Assembly: GCA_036824005.1 (NCBI GenBank)
Contig: DAITBA010000044.1
Coordinates: 1 to 6,410 of the forward strand
Source of the DNA: DAITBA01 sp036824005
GTDB lineage: Bacteria; Pseudomonadota; Gammaproteobacteria; Burkholderiales; Rhodocyclaceae
Length of the DNA: 6,410 nt
Direction: 5' to 3'
Part shown: piece after piece, positions 1 through 5,981 of the stretch
Layout: each line of letters opens with the position of its first letter
Numbering within the stretch: position 1 is the stretch's first letter
Position numbers and translations under genes: made by a program
The notes under the pieces: generated by a model
Database searches by the model: none
Seen by the model: the letters and a program-made list of their open reading frames with translations, nothing else
What the model was told of the DNA's origin: nothing

Positions 1-24
1 GTATGATTCGCGTTCAACCGCCGC

Positions 25-1167
25 TCAAACCTTCAACTGAATTCGGGACATCGCCGTAAAGGTCTCGCTGCTGATGATGCCCTTGTCCATGAGGATGTTG
101 GCGAAAATGATCATGATCAGCGCCTTGGTCTGCAGCAGCCAGGCGATGATCGACGCCTCGCCCGGCCGCCATCCGAGCAGCTTGCCGGCGATCTGCACGC
201 CCAGCCACTTGCCGGCTACGGCCGCGGCCAGCAGTACGCCGGCCGCGACGAACACCGCCTCGCCGCCCACGCTCCAGTTGGTTCTCAGTCCCGTGCTCAG
301 AAAGAACACCGGCATCACGACCAGCAGCACGTGATGACGCAGCATGTCCATTTGACGCTGCTCGAACCAGTCCCCGTCCAAAACCGTCCCGGCAAGGAAG
401 GCTCCGACCATGAAGTGCAGCCCGGACCAGTCCGCGCCGAAGGCGCACGCCGCCAGCCAGATCAGGCCGGCGTACCAGCGGTCCCGCTCCGGCAGGCGTG
501 CCATCAGCCGTCGGAATCCTGCGCTGCACGCAGCGAAGGCGACCAGGAACGTGCCCTGCATGCCGACGCGATGCCAGTCCATAAGGATTGCGGCAAGCAC
601 GCCCCAAATAGCGACGTCATCGAGACTGGCATAGCGCAGGATGCGCTGGCCGATGGGCTGGCGCAGGATCTCCAGCTTCTCCATAAGCAGGATCAGTATG
701 GGGAGCGCCGTGACGGCGCAGGCCATGCCGACGCCGAGCACGAACTGCCAGGGCATCGCCGCCACGCCGATCCACCCCGCGTGGCCGAGCATGCCGGCGG
801 CCGCGAGGCTGCCGAGCAGCAGCGGCACCGCGAGCGCTAGGCTGGCGGTGACCGCGCTCTCCCGGCGATACGCCCAGGCCTTCTTCAGGTCCAATTCGAT
901 GCCGGCAATCCAGACGAAGATCATCACCGCCCACCAGGCGATGCCGTTCAACGCCTGCACGACCGGCTGGGAAAAGACCAGCGCGTAGTAGTCGGGAAAA
1001 ACGCCGCCGAGTATGCCGGGCCCGAGCAGGATGCCGGTGACGATCTGCACCACCACGAGCGGCGCGTAGTAATCGGTGCGCCCCAGCCGCCAGATCAGGT
1101 ACGGGACGGTAAAGATGATCCCGACGGCGATGAGAAACAGTTCGGTCGTGGTCAATGTCGTATGCAT
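25..1167 (-). CDS. Kef-type cation:proton antiporter (CPA2, Na+/H+ exchanger domain), possibly C-terminally shortened
   Basis: A 380-residue polytopic inner-membrane protein of the Na+/H+ exchanger family (PF00999), expected to exchange K+ or Na+ for protons. About a dozen hydrophobic segments are visible, starting at residues 9-26. Family landmarks are the GILLGPGILG loop (45-54), the GIELDL motif (89-94), the ion-site pair D183-D184 in ASLDDVAIWG, PVFFLSTGLRTNW (286-298) and a conserved-type lysine at K320. There is no RCK/TrkA-N domain, so it is a stand-alone membrane domain. I chose the ATG at 1165-1167. A TTG at 1195-1197 would add ten residues, but the purine-rich GGAAGAGG lies only 1 nt before it, and no good ribosome site precedes the ATG either. 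The protein ends SETFTAM-SRIQLKV, where relatives I know continue into a further hydrophobic helix. It may therefore be truncated or altered at its end. The gap from the upstream acetyltransferase gene is 42 nt. Confidence 0.85.
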   Translation of the reverse strand: MHTTLTTTELFLIAVGIIFTVPYLIWRLGRTDYYAPLVVVQIVTGILLGPGILGGVFPDYYALVFSQPVVQALNGIAWWAVMIFVWIAGIELDLKKAWAYRRESAVTASLALAVPLLLGSLAAAGMLGHAGWIGVAAMPWQFVLGVGMACAVTALPILILLMEKLEILRQPIGQRILRYASLDDVAIWGVLAAILMDWHRVGMQGTFLVAFAACSAGFRRLMARLPERDRWYAGLIWLAACAFGADWSGLHFMVGAFLAGTVLDGDWFEQRQMDMLRHHVLLVVMPVFFLSTGLRTNWSVGGEAVFVAAGVLLAAAVAGKWLGVQIAGKLLGWRPGEASIIAWLLQTKALIMIIFANILMDKGIISSETFTAMSRIQLKV

Positions 1168-1209
1168 GGCAAAGCGGGCGGGAAGCGCAGGCTGCAAGCC
1201 TCTTCCGCG

Positions 1210-1665
1210 TCACTGTGGTTCATTGCGCCCGTGCGCCCGCGCCTCTCGCACCAGCAATTTCACGCCGTCCGGGTAGCGCTGCTCGCACCAGCGCCGTTTG
1301 CCGCTTATCGCCGGCGGTACGGCGGCTTCCGGCGAAACCGGCGCAAATCCGAAACCTGCATAGAAGCGATCGAGATGCGCAAACGGAATACAGAACAGTC
1401 GATCGTAGGGCGAGTGCTCGATCAGCCAGGCGACGATGGCGCGCGCCACCGCCTTGCCACGAAACTGCGGCAACACGTAGATTCCGCCCAGCTCGCCGAT
1501 GTCCGCCGCCACGGGCACGAGTCGTCCCAAGCCGGCGCGCACGCCGTCAACCTCCGCGACAACGACGAGGTCGGTTTCGGCCGCGGCGACGAAGCCGATT
1601 TCTGCATAATGCGCGTTAGCCCAGCCGAGCTCCGAGTCGAGCATCTTCCTGACGGCAATCACCAT
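1210..1665 (-). CDS. GNAT family N-acetyltransferase
   Basis: A 151-residue single-domain cytoplasmic protein of the Gcn5-related acetyltransferase fold, which moves acetyl from acetyl-CoA to an amine. Motif A is clear: strand ELGGIYVLP (58-66) followed by the pyrophosphate-binding loop Q67-F-R-G-K-A (Q/R-x-x-G-x-A form) and helix VARAIVAWLI (73-82). The C-terminal signature FYAGFGF (101-107) is the usual GNAT Y-x-x-x-G-F segment. Length is typical of a minimal GNAT. The ATG at 1663-1665 lies 9 nt after the stop of the upstream VOC gene, and a GGAG inside that gene's last codons (1678-1681) can serve as ribosome site, so co-translation is likely. The substrate (small molecule, antibiotic or protein) cannot be read from the sequence. 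Confidence 0.86.
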   Translation of the reverse strand: MVIAVRKMLDSELGWANAHYAEIGFVAAAETDLVVVAEVDGVRAGLGRLVPVAADIGELGGIYVLPQFRGKAVARAIVAWLIEHSPYDRLFCIPFAHLDRFYAGFGFAPVSPEAAVPPAISGKRRWCEQRYPDGVKLLVREARAHGRNEPQ

Positions 1666-1674
1666 CGACGAAGT

Positions 1675-2349
1675 CTACTCCATGCCGGGTGCGTTTCCCG
1701 CACTCGCCTGCGAGCGCGCTCCGAGCAGCCGACGTCCCTGCGGCGTGTCGACGTGCGCCACCACCCCCGGCAGCGATCCGGCGCGGGCGCGCGTCACGGA
1801 TATGGGTCCCTGCACTCCCAGCGAATGCAGCAGGCGCAAAACGCGATCCGGTTCGGGATGAACGATCTCGAGCCCGGCGAGCGACAGTCCGGCGTCCCGC
1901 AGCCTCGCGGCGGGATGCCCCTCGCTTCGCCATTCGATGAGCAGCGGCGCGGCGCCGCCGAGCGGAAGCGATCCGTCGCCCGCGATGGCGATCAACCACT
2001 CGAGGCCGCCGCGACTCATCGGCTCGACGCTACCGAGCGCTTCGCAGGAAGCCGCGAGCGTGGCGTGGATGTCCGCCGTGCGCGCCACCCATGCCGCGAG
2101 CGCGGGCGCGGTGTCGGCTCCGCACGCATCCAGCGCAAACCACCGCGGCCTGGCCGGCGCGGCCGCGGCCGGATTGACGGCTATGACTTCCAGATAGCAG
2201 CCGTCGCCCAGCCGCAGCAGCCGGTTGTGGGTGCCCATGCGCGCATGCTCGCCGCCGGCATCGGGCGATACGCCGAGAACTTCGCGCACGAACGCTGCGC
2301 CGCGTTCGAGCGATGGGGCGGTCACGACAATGTGATCGACGACGCACAC
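1675..2349 (-). CDS. VOC superfamily protein, glyoxalase-like domain (PF13468 type), 224 aa
   Basis: The two-module member of the three adjacent VOC genes. The N-terminus VDHIVVTAPSLERG (4-17) is the first strand and helix of the family. It is followed by GGEHARMGTHNRLLRLGDG (32-50) and CYLEVIAVNP (51-60), which match the PF13468 pattern. A second half starts near LSLAGLEIVHPEP (156-168). Putative metal or substrate residues are H6, H41, E54 and E139 (LLIEW), by analogy with the fold. The open frame runs on to 2490 upstream, but that part is antisense-like shadow inside the neighbouring gene. I start it at the GTG at 2347-2349, which lies 2 nt after the stop codon of the upstream VOC gene and directly precedes the conserved VDH. 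No clear ribosome site precedes it, so translation probably depends on coupling. VOC proteins include lyases, dioxygenases, isomerases and drug-binding proteins; the activity here is unknown. Confidence 0.85.
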   Translation of the reverse strand: MCVVDHIVVTAPSLERGAAFVREVLGVSPDAGGEHARMGTHNRLLRLGDGCYLEVIAVNPAAAAPARPRWFALDACGADTAPALAAWVARTADIHATLAASCEALGSVEPMSRGGLEWLIAIAGDGSLPLGGAAPLLIEWRSEGHPAARLRDAGLSLAGLEIVHPEPDRVLRLLHSLGVQGPISVTRARAGSLPGVVAHVDTPQGRRLLGARSQASAGNAPGME

Positions 2350-2351
2350 CG

Positions 2352-2723
2352 CTACTTCATGGAATGCAGCCCGATCATGTTGCCTTCCGTGTCGGTCACG
2401 AGGGCGATGAAGCCGTACTGGCCGATGGAGAATTTTTCCTTGAAGACCCGTCCGCCGCTCGCCTTCGCCCGGCCGGCCTCGACGGCGCAATCCTCGCAGG
2501 AAAAATAGACCAGCGTGCTGTTGCCGCCCGATGGACAGCCTTCCATCCTGACCAACGCCCCTGTCGCGCCGTAGCCATTCTGCTGCATGGGGAACGACTG
2601 CAACTCCATCCCGGGAACATCGAGTCTCTCCAGCCGGATGCCGAGCACGCTCTCATAGAAGGCCTTCGCGCGCCGCATGTCCTGCACGTAGATCTCGAAC
2701 CAGCCTACGGGATTGTTCTGCAT
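2352..2723 (-). CDS. VOC family protein (glyoxalase/bleomycin-resistance fold), 123 aa
   Basis: A short VOC protein with two beta-alpha-beta-beta-beta modules: GWFEIYVQDMRRAKAFYESVLG (7-28) with its following strands, and LVYFSCEDC (71-79) through GRVFKEKFSIGQYGFIALVTDTEGN (91-115). The tail GNMIGLHSMK (114-123) is typical of the COG3324-like subgroup. Candidate metal-site residues are E10 on the first strand and H120 on the last. The start at 2721-2723 is well supported: AAAGGA at 2730-2735 precedes the ATG by 6 nt. It follows the next VOC gene (stop at 2751) after 27 nt and ends 2 nt before the GTG of the following VOC gene. It is only distantly similar to either neighbour. The fold is certain by eye; enzymatic activity and substrate are not. 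Confidence 0.9.
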   Translation of the reverse strand: MQNNPVGWFEIYVQDMRRAKAFYESVLGIRLERLDVPGMELQSFPMQQNGYGATGALVRMEGCPSGGNSTLVYFSCEDCAVEAGRAKASGGRVFKEKFSIGQYGFIALVTDTEGNMIGLHSMK

Positions 2724-2737
2724 GACGCGTCCTTTCC
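2724..2737 (-). promoter_or_regulatory. Ribosome binding site of the middle VOC gene
   Basis: On the minus strand this reads GGAAAGGACGCGTC, followed at once by the ATG. The AAAGGA core (2730-2735) is 6 nt from the start codon. Among the VOC genes here it is the only strong Shine-Dalgarno sequence, so this gene may be an independent translation entry point within the operon. Confidence 0.65.
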
Positions 2738-2750
2738 GTCGAAGTTGCGA

Positions 2751-3149
2751 TTACGGCACTTGTGTGCCCAGGTCGCCGCTCGCACCGGCGACGACGACGA
2801 CATACCCGTTCGGATCGCGGAGCCAAAGCTCACGGTGATTGGCATTCGGATTGACCTTCGGCCCCTCGATCACCTCGGCCCCGTGTTGCCGCACCCGCCT
2901 CACCGCCTCGTCGAAGCGTCGCGTCTCGAACCAGAGCACAACGCCATTGCCATAGGGCGGGCGCGCCGCATCGCCCAAATGGCGATGCTCGTGGGCGTCC
3001 CAGCGGTGGAGCTGCATGACCATGCGCCCGTCGAACATCAGCTGCTCGTACTCGTTGCCGCCGTGCCCGCTTTCGAAACCAAGCACCGCCTGATACCAGG
3101 CGCTCGCTGCTTCGACATCGGCGACGGCGATGAGTGGTTGTGGATTCAT
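2751..3149 (-). CDS. VOC family protein (glyoxalase-like), 132 aa
   Basis: First of the three VOC genes in transcription order. The N-terminus PLIAVADVEAASAWYQAVLG (5-24) is a classic VOC opening strand and helix. MVMQLHRWDAHEHRHLGD (43-60) carries a His-rich segment (H48, H53, H55, H57) near the usual metal-site strand. The second module runs from GVVLWFE (69-75) to NHRELWLRDPNGYVVVVAG (104-122), with E107 at the place of the conserved glutamate. The open frame extends upstream to 3410, but that part overlaps the NTF2-like gene and is Arg-rich shadow sequence, so the ATG at 3147-3149 is preferred. It is preceded only by a weak GCGAG. There is a 101-nt gap to the upstream NTF2-like gene. Some homologues of this type are annotated as bleomycin-resistance or lactoylglutathione-lyase-like; no such activity can be claimed here. 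Confidence 0.88.
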   Translation of the reverse strand: MNPQPLIAVADVEAASAWYQAVLGFESGHGGNEYEQLMFDGRMVMQLHRWDAHEHRHLGDAARPPYGNGVVLWFETRRFDEAVRRVRQHGAEVIEGPKVNPNANHRELWLRDPNGYVVVVAGASGDLGTQVP

Positions 3150-3250
3150 GGCACTCGCTGGCGTTTGCACGACTGGCTTGACGCGCACCAGCCCGACCAC
3201 CAACCGTCGCGATCCCAATGGCGACAAGACCTCGGCGTGCGCCCGCGCGC

Positions 3251-3634
3251 TCAGCTGACGTCGGTGATCGTCCAGATCGCGCCGTTGCGGAACTCGAACT
3301 CCGAGCGGCCGGACAGTTCCAGCACCGCGCCCTTCTTCAAGCCGCTTGGAAGATTGTCGGCCACTACGGCGCGGAAGCGAATCGATACCAGCGCGCGCGG
3401 ACCATCGCACGCGAACGAAAGGATATCCTGCCGGCGCTCGGAAAACAACGAAACGGACTGCTCTGCGAGCGCCCTGAGTTCGCCGATTCCGTCCGCTCTG
3501 GCAGTGACGACTCCGCCGGAGACGTTACGAAACGTCACATCCCGGTGCACCGTCTGCAGCATCGCCGGGACATCCATGCGGTTGTACGCGTCAAGGTAGC
3601 GCTCCACCAGAGCGCGCATCTCTGTGTCATTCAT
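3251..3634 (-). CDS. NTF2-like / SnoaL-like domain protein, 127 aa
   Basis: A single cone-shaped NTF2-fold domain. The N-terminal helices MRALVERYLDAYNRMDVPAM (6-25) and the following HRDVTFRNVSGG (30-41) are typical of SnoaL_2-like proteins. The final strands SGRSEFEFRNGAIWTITDV (108-126) match the family ending with W121. Members may be ketosteroid-isomerase-like enzymes, polyketide cyclases or non-catalytic ligand binders. H30 and D32 lie near the pocket in this fold, but activity is unknown. The ATG overlaps the TGA of the upstream gene (ATGA, 3631-3634), which implies translational coupling and explains the lack of a clear ribosome site. Length is normal for the family. Confidence 0.87.
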   Translation of the reverse strand: MNDTEMRALVERYLDAYNRMDVPAMLQTVHRDVTFRNVSGGVVTARADGIGELRALAEQSVSLFSERRQDILSFACDGPRALVSIRFRAVVADNLPSGLKKGAVLELSGRSEFEFRNGAIWTITDVS

Positions 3635-3963
3635 TGCGAAGCCACCGTATAGACCGCGAAGATGCGGTACGGGCCGGGTTCGGTGTTCCTGAACGCGCCG
3701 CTATGCTCGTCGAACTCGCACTCGTATGCCTCGTAGTAGAAAAGCACCGCACCGGACACATCGATCCCCTCCTGCGCCGCGATCTCTGCCATGATCGCCG
3801 GCGTATCGAAAAGCCAATAGCCGTTGTGCCGCCAATGGTCGATGTAGTCGGCGAAGTCGTGGGAGATGCAGTTGCTCAGCGAATACACATCCCGGACGCG
3901 GTCGGCCGGCAGCCAGTCCGGTTTGGGCGCGACGTACTTAAGCAGGTAGCCGATGGGAATCAT
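3631..3963 (-). CDS. Conserved hypothetical protein, 110 aa
   Basis: Not assigned to a named family. It is a soluble acidic protein rich in aromatic residues: opening MIPIGYLLKYVAPKPDWL (1-18), a Cys/His stretch SNCISHDFADYIDHWRHNGYWLFD (30-53) and FYYEAYECEFDEHSG (75-89). The block D36-F-A-D-Y-I-D-H-W-R-H-N-G-Y-W looks strongly constrained and may form a binding site. There is no signal peptide or membrane helix. An upstream ATG at 4035 would overlap the preceding gene and add Arg-rich residues, so I chose the ATG at 3961-3963, 25 nt after that gene's stop. Its stop overlaps the NTF2-like start by 4 nt. It probably works with its neighbours, but no role can be stated. Confidence 0.8.
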   Translation of the reverse strand: MIPIGYLLKYVAPKPDWLPADRVRDVYSLSNCISHDFADYIDHWRHNGYWLFDTPAIMAEIAAQEGIDVSGAVLFYYEAYECEFDEHSGAFRNTEPGPYRIFAVYTVASQ

Positions 3964-3988
3964 GCCAGCCGACCGTGCGCACCGGCGC

Positions 3989-4411
3989 TCACCGCGCGCT
4001 TCCGCGAATAATGTCAAGCCGGTTGGCGGGCGCATCCGGTGCCATGAACTCGGGGATGGTTCTGGGCGTACGCCGCGGCCGCGTCAGGAACGCGACCGGC
4101 CACTCAGTGACCCTGCGCTGCCTGTGGTGAACGTAGGCTCCCGGCGCGGGCTCGTCGATGTATTCCTCCTTCAGGACAAGCGCGAGCGGCGTCTCCGCGC
4201 CTTCGGTACGCTGGGAAAACGCCAGCGCATCCTCGTAGCAGGCAAAGGCATGGAAGTAGTCGTTGCCCTCGGCCCCGTCGGGCGCGCCGCGCCCGGGGTG
4301 GCACCACACGCGGTACTCGAGTACGGCATCCCAGACGTAGCCCCCGCCCCCGTGCGCCGCCCCAGGATATGTTCCGACTAGCGCCGGATCGAGAACGTCG
4401 GGATACGCCAT
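3989..4411 (-). CDS. Conserved hypothetical protein, 140 aa
   Basis: Not assigned to a named enzyme family. Conserved-looking blocks are LVGTYPGAAHGGGGYVWDAV (11-30), LEYRVWCHPGRGAPD (31-45), the acidic and aromatic DYFHAFACYEDALAFS (51-66), LALVLKEEYIDEP (76-88), RVTEWPVAFLTRPRRT (100-115) and IPEFMAPDAPANRLDIIRG (119-137). My recollection is that close relatives are widespread in proteobacteria and sometimes carry an acetyltransferase label. I see no GNAT acetyl-CoA loop, so I do not use that label. The ATG at 4409-4411 fits the start of the conserved part, with GGAG 3 nt upstream (short spacing). ATGs at 4492 and 4477 would add 27 or 22 less conserved-looking residues. The protein has no signal peptide. 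Confidence 0.81.
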   Translation of the reverse strand: MAYPDVLDPALVGTYPGAAHGGGGYVWDAVLEYRVWCHPGRGAPDGAEGNDYFHAFACYEDALAFSQRTEGAETPLALVLKEEYIDEPAPGAYVHHRQRRVTEWPVAFLTRPRRTPRTIPEFMAPDAPANRLDIIRGSAR

Positions 4412-4502
4412 ATGCTCCGTCGAAAGCGGGATGACCGACACGATGCAGCGGCGGCGCGCTCCTGCCGCAGCGCGCATCAGTTTATCAGGCATCACCCTGC
4501 GC

Positions 4503-5150
4503 TCACCGCCCCTCGAAAACGCGATGCAGCACCTGATCGTAGGGAAAGGCATCGCCGGGATCCACCTTGCGCCGGCGCTCCGGCGCGCAGGGCAGGCGTG
4601 TCGCGTCCAAATCCGAATGCCGCTTGATCCCCGCGCGCCCGATGCGATGGCGCGCCGCAATGCCTTGCACAAGCGCAACCAGCGCCTCGATCTGCGCCTG
4701 CGGGAACGGATCCCGTCCGTCGCCGTCGTTGATCAGCTCGATGGCGATCGAGCGCCTGCTATGCCGGTACACATGATGTGCCACCTGATGCTCGGGCACA
4801 CTGCGCCGGACCGTCCCATCGCGGTCGATCATGTAGTGGATGCCGAGCCGCGGATGCGCTTCGATATTGCGCAGGTTCTCGTGCAGATCGCCGGCTCCGA
4901 CCCACACGGGCTTGCGCGTCACCGGATCGCACAGCGGCCCGCCGGTGGCGTGAATGACGACCATGTCGACAGGCTCGGTCCTCGCCGGGCCGGACTTGAC
5001 GGCAGCCGATTCGGTGCACGCGAGCGCGAGCAGTGCCGACACCAGCGCCGCCTGCCGGCGCTTCGTGCCGATCGATACGCCCGCGGGCGCATGCCCGTCT
5101 TGCGCAGGCCGCGCGATGGTGTAGCCTGGTGGCGATAACGCGATCCGCAT
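4503..5150 (-). CDS. N-acetylmuramoyl-L-alanine amidase, AmpD/PGRP (Amidase_2) family, exported
   Basis: A zinc amidase that cuts the bond between N-acetylmuramic acid and L-alanine in peptidoglycan or its anhydro-muropeptides. Numbered from the ATG at 5150, the Amidase_2 landmarks are VVIHATGG with zinc ligand H67, GIHYMIDRDGTVRR (103-116), EHQVAHHV (120-127), SIAIELIN with E138 (134-141), KRHSDLD with zinc ligand H178 (176-182) and RRKVDPG with K195 and zinc ligand D197 (193-199). The H178-to-D197 loop is longer than in AmpD and holds an LPC triplet; its C188 may pair with C74. A hydrophobic stretch AALVSALLALAC (34-45) is preceded by KRR, indicating export. The cysteine is a weak lipobox, so a lipoprotein is possible. 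The start is uncertain: from 5150 the n-region is unusually long and no ribosome site is seen. The gene lies 59 nt after the cupin gene. Confidence 0.82.
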   Translation of the reverse strand: MRIALSPPGYTIARPAQDGHAPAGVSIGTKRRQAALVSALLALACTESAAVKSGPARTEPVDMVVIHATGGPLCDPVTRKPVWVGAGDLHENLRNIEAHPRLGIHYMIDRDGTVRRSVPEHQVAHHVYRHSRRSIAIELINDGDGRDPFPQAQIEALVALVQGIAARHRIGRAGIKRHSDLDATRLPCAPERRRKVDPGDAFPYDQVLHRVFEGR

Positions 5151-5172
5151 ACGTCGACGATCACGGGCCTGC

Positions 5173-5189
5173 GCGGCGTCTCGCGCCGC
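5173..5189. other. GC-rich hairpin between the cupin and amidase genes
   Basis: A perfect 6-bp stem (GCGGCG/CGCCGC) around the 5-nt loop at 5179-5183. It sits in the short interval between the cupin stop (5210) and the amidase start. No T-run follows on the minus strand, so it is not a standard intrinsic terminator. It could be an attenuating or mRNA-stabilising structure, or chance in GC-rich DNA. Confidence 0.35.
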
Positions 5190-5209
5190 CGTTGCGAATG
5201 AATGGCAGG

Positions 5210-5590
5210 CTATCCGACATTCGCGCCGGCTCCCCTGCCAGGAAACGACACCTCCAGCACGACGCACCCGATGTCGGTTCTGAATGGGCCATGAGGCTCC
5301 CCGGGTGGACGACTTGCATAGTCCCCCGCTTCGAGCCAGCGACCGAATGCCTGGTCGTACAGCCGGCCGCTGACGATGAACACCTCCTCGGGGTATGCGT
5401 GCGTCTTCGCTCCGAAAGGCGACGTATCGGCGCCGGCGAGAAAGCGCGTCAGTCTGGTGTATTCACCCGTAGCCGAATCGATGCTGAGCGTAACCTCCTC
5501 GGCCACTCCCTCCAGTCCTTGGACGGCACTCCAGCGAGCCCTGTGCTCCGGCGCCAAAGCATTCCAGTAAGTTGTCGTTGACTTTGCCAT
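5210..5590 (-). CDS. Cupin-domain protein, ChrR-like (Cupin_7 type), 126 aa
   Basis: A small beta-barrel cupin. Motif 1 is KTHAYPEEVFIVSG (62-75): H64, E68/E69 and G75 sit where metal ligands and the turn glycine lie, but the second histidine of the usual HxH is replaced (H64-A-Y66). Motif 2 is AGDYASRPPGEPHGPF (88-103) with H100. This set resembles the ChrR anti-sigma C-terminal cupin, without ChrR's N-terminal zinc sigma-binding domain, so a metal-binding or small-molecule role is more likely than sigma control. The start ATG at 5588-5590 is firm: GGAG at 5597-5600 lies 6 nt upstream. The longer open frame to 5704 is upstream non-coding. A weak sigma70-like pair (TTGAAG at 5633-5638, CATATT at 5612-5617, spacing only 15 nt) lies just upstream and could be a promoter. 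Confidence 0.87.
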   Translation of the reverse strand: MAKSTTTYWNALAPEHRARWSAVQGLEGVAEEVTLSIDSATGEYTRLTRFLAGADTSPFGAKTHAYPEEVFIVSGRLYDQAFGRWLEAGDYASRPPGEPHGPFRTDIGCVVLEVSFPGRGAGANVG

Positions 5591-5602
5591 TCGAATCTCC
5601 GG
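5591..5602 (-). promoter_or_regulatory. Ribosome binding site of the cupin gene
   Basis: The minus strand reads CCGGAGATTCGA directly before the ATG, with the GGAG core 6 nt away. This is the best Shine-Dalgarno sequence in the window and fixes the cupin start. Confidence 0.7.
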
Positions 5603-5713
5603 TGAGCGCGAAATATGGTGGCTGACGGTGAACTTCAACCGCGTGCGCACAGGCACAGCCTGCACGAGGCCGTCCTCTTGCCGCACGCTCGAACGTCGGC
5701 TCACGCGGCGCCA

Positions 5714-5981
5714 TCAACAAACGACCCCCCGCGTGATCAATTGGGACCGCACGTCGACTCCGAACCAACAGCGGTAGCGATCGTCGCTGGTGTAGCGGTT
5801 GCACTGCATTTGACCAACGCGCTTCACCAATACGTTTGCGCCGGTGCACTCATCGGCCTTCGGTGAAACGGCCATCGCTTCGTAAAGGTCGCGGGCCGCG
5901 GTCCGTTACGGCCGTCGCGCCTGCAAAGAAGTTGTCATGCGCGATGCCCTCACGAGCGCTGGCGCCACACTTGAACTCCAC
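5714..5981 (-). pseudogene. Small Cys-rich protein gene split by a probable one-base frameshift
   Basis: Two short minus-strand frames join into one protein-like reading. The first starts at a GTG at 5979-5981 (VEFKCGASAREGIAHDNFF, then AGATAVTDRG) and would end at 5850. The second, open from a TAA at 5906-5908, reads RDLYEAMAVSPKADECTG, then ANVLVKRVGQMQCNRY, then DDRYRCWFGVDV, and ends in RGVVC at TGA 5714. Removing one base near the GGG at 5893-5895 joins them into about 88 residues. If intact, the part from the ATG at 5873-5875 alone gives 53 residues with C10, C25, C36 and C53, suggesting disulfides and export, though no signal peptide is seen. The first segment overlaps the end of the membrane gene by 32 nt, so its start is weak. 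The balanced composition, with N, Y, W and C rather than Arg/Ala shadow, is my main evidence. The family is not recognised. It could be a real pseudogene, a sequencing error or an intact 53-residue gene. Confidence 0.42.

Noticed and set aside
12..40. Repeated TTCAAC words after the antiporter stop as a recombination site
   Set aside because: Only two short matches at the window edge; the same word also occurs inside the antiporter gene, so chance is sufficient.
331..840. 169-residue plus-strand open frame
   Set aside because: It is antisense to the antiporter and has the low-complexity composition of a shadow frame.
1162..2508. 448-residue plus-strand open frame
   Set aside because: It lies antisense to the GNAT gene and two VOC genes, is Arg/His/Gln-rich with no domain, and arises from high GC content in the opposite strand.
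3150..3250. Possible promoter, attC site or small gene in the 101-nt gap between the NTF2-like and VOC genes
   Set aside because: No convincing -35/-10 pair, core site or ribosome site with a start codon was found; only a weak CTGG/CCAG pairing is present.
2313..3599. 428-residue plus-strand open frame
   Set aside because: It is antisense to two VOC genes and most of the NTF2-like gene, which have clear family signatures; it has no recognisable motif of its own.
5463..5849. 128-residue minus-strand frame over the cupin start
   Set aside because: It overlaps the well-supported cupin gene in another frame and is Arg-rich with no domain.
5615..5866. 83-residue plus-strand frame with a hydrophobic stretch
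   Set aside because: It is antisense to the Cys-rich reading, has no ribosome site, and its hydrophobic part mirrors Asp/Arg-rich codons on the other strand.
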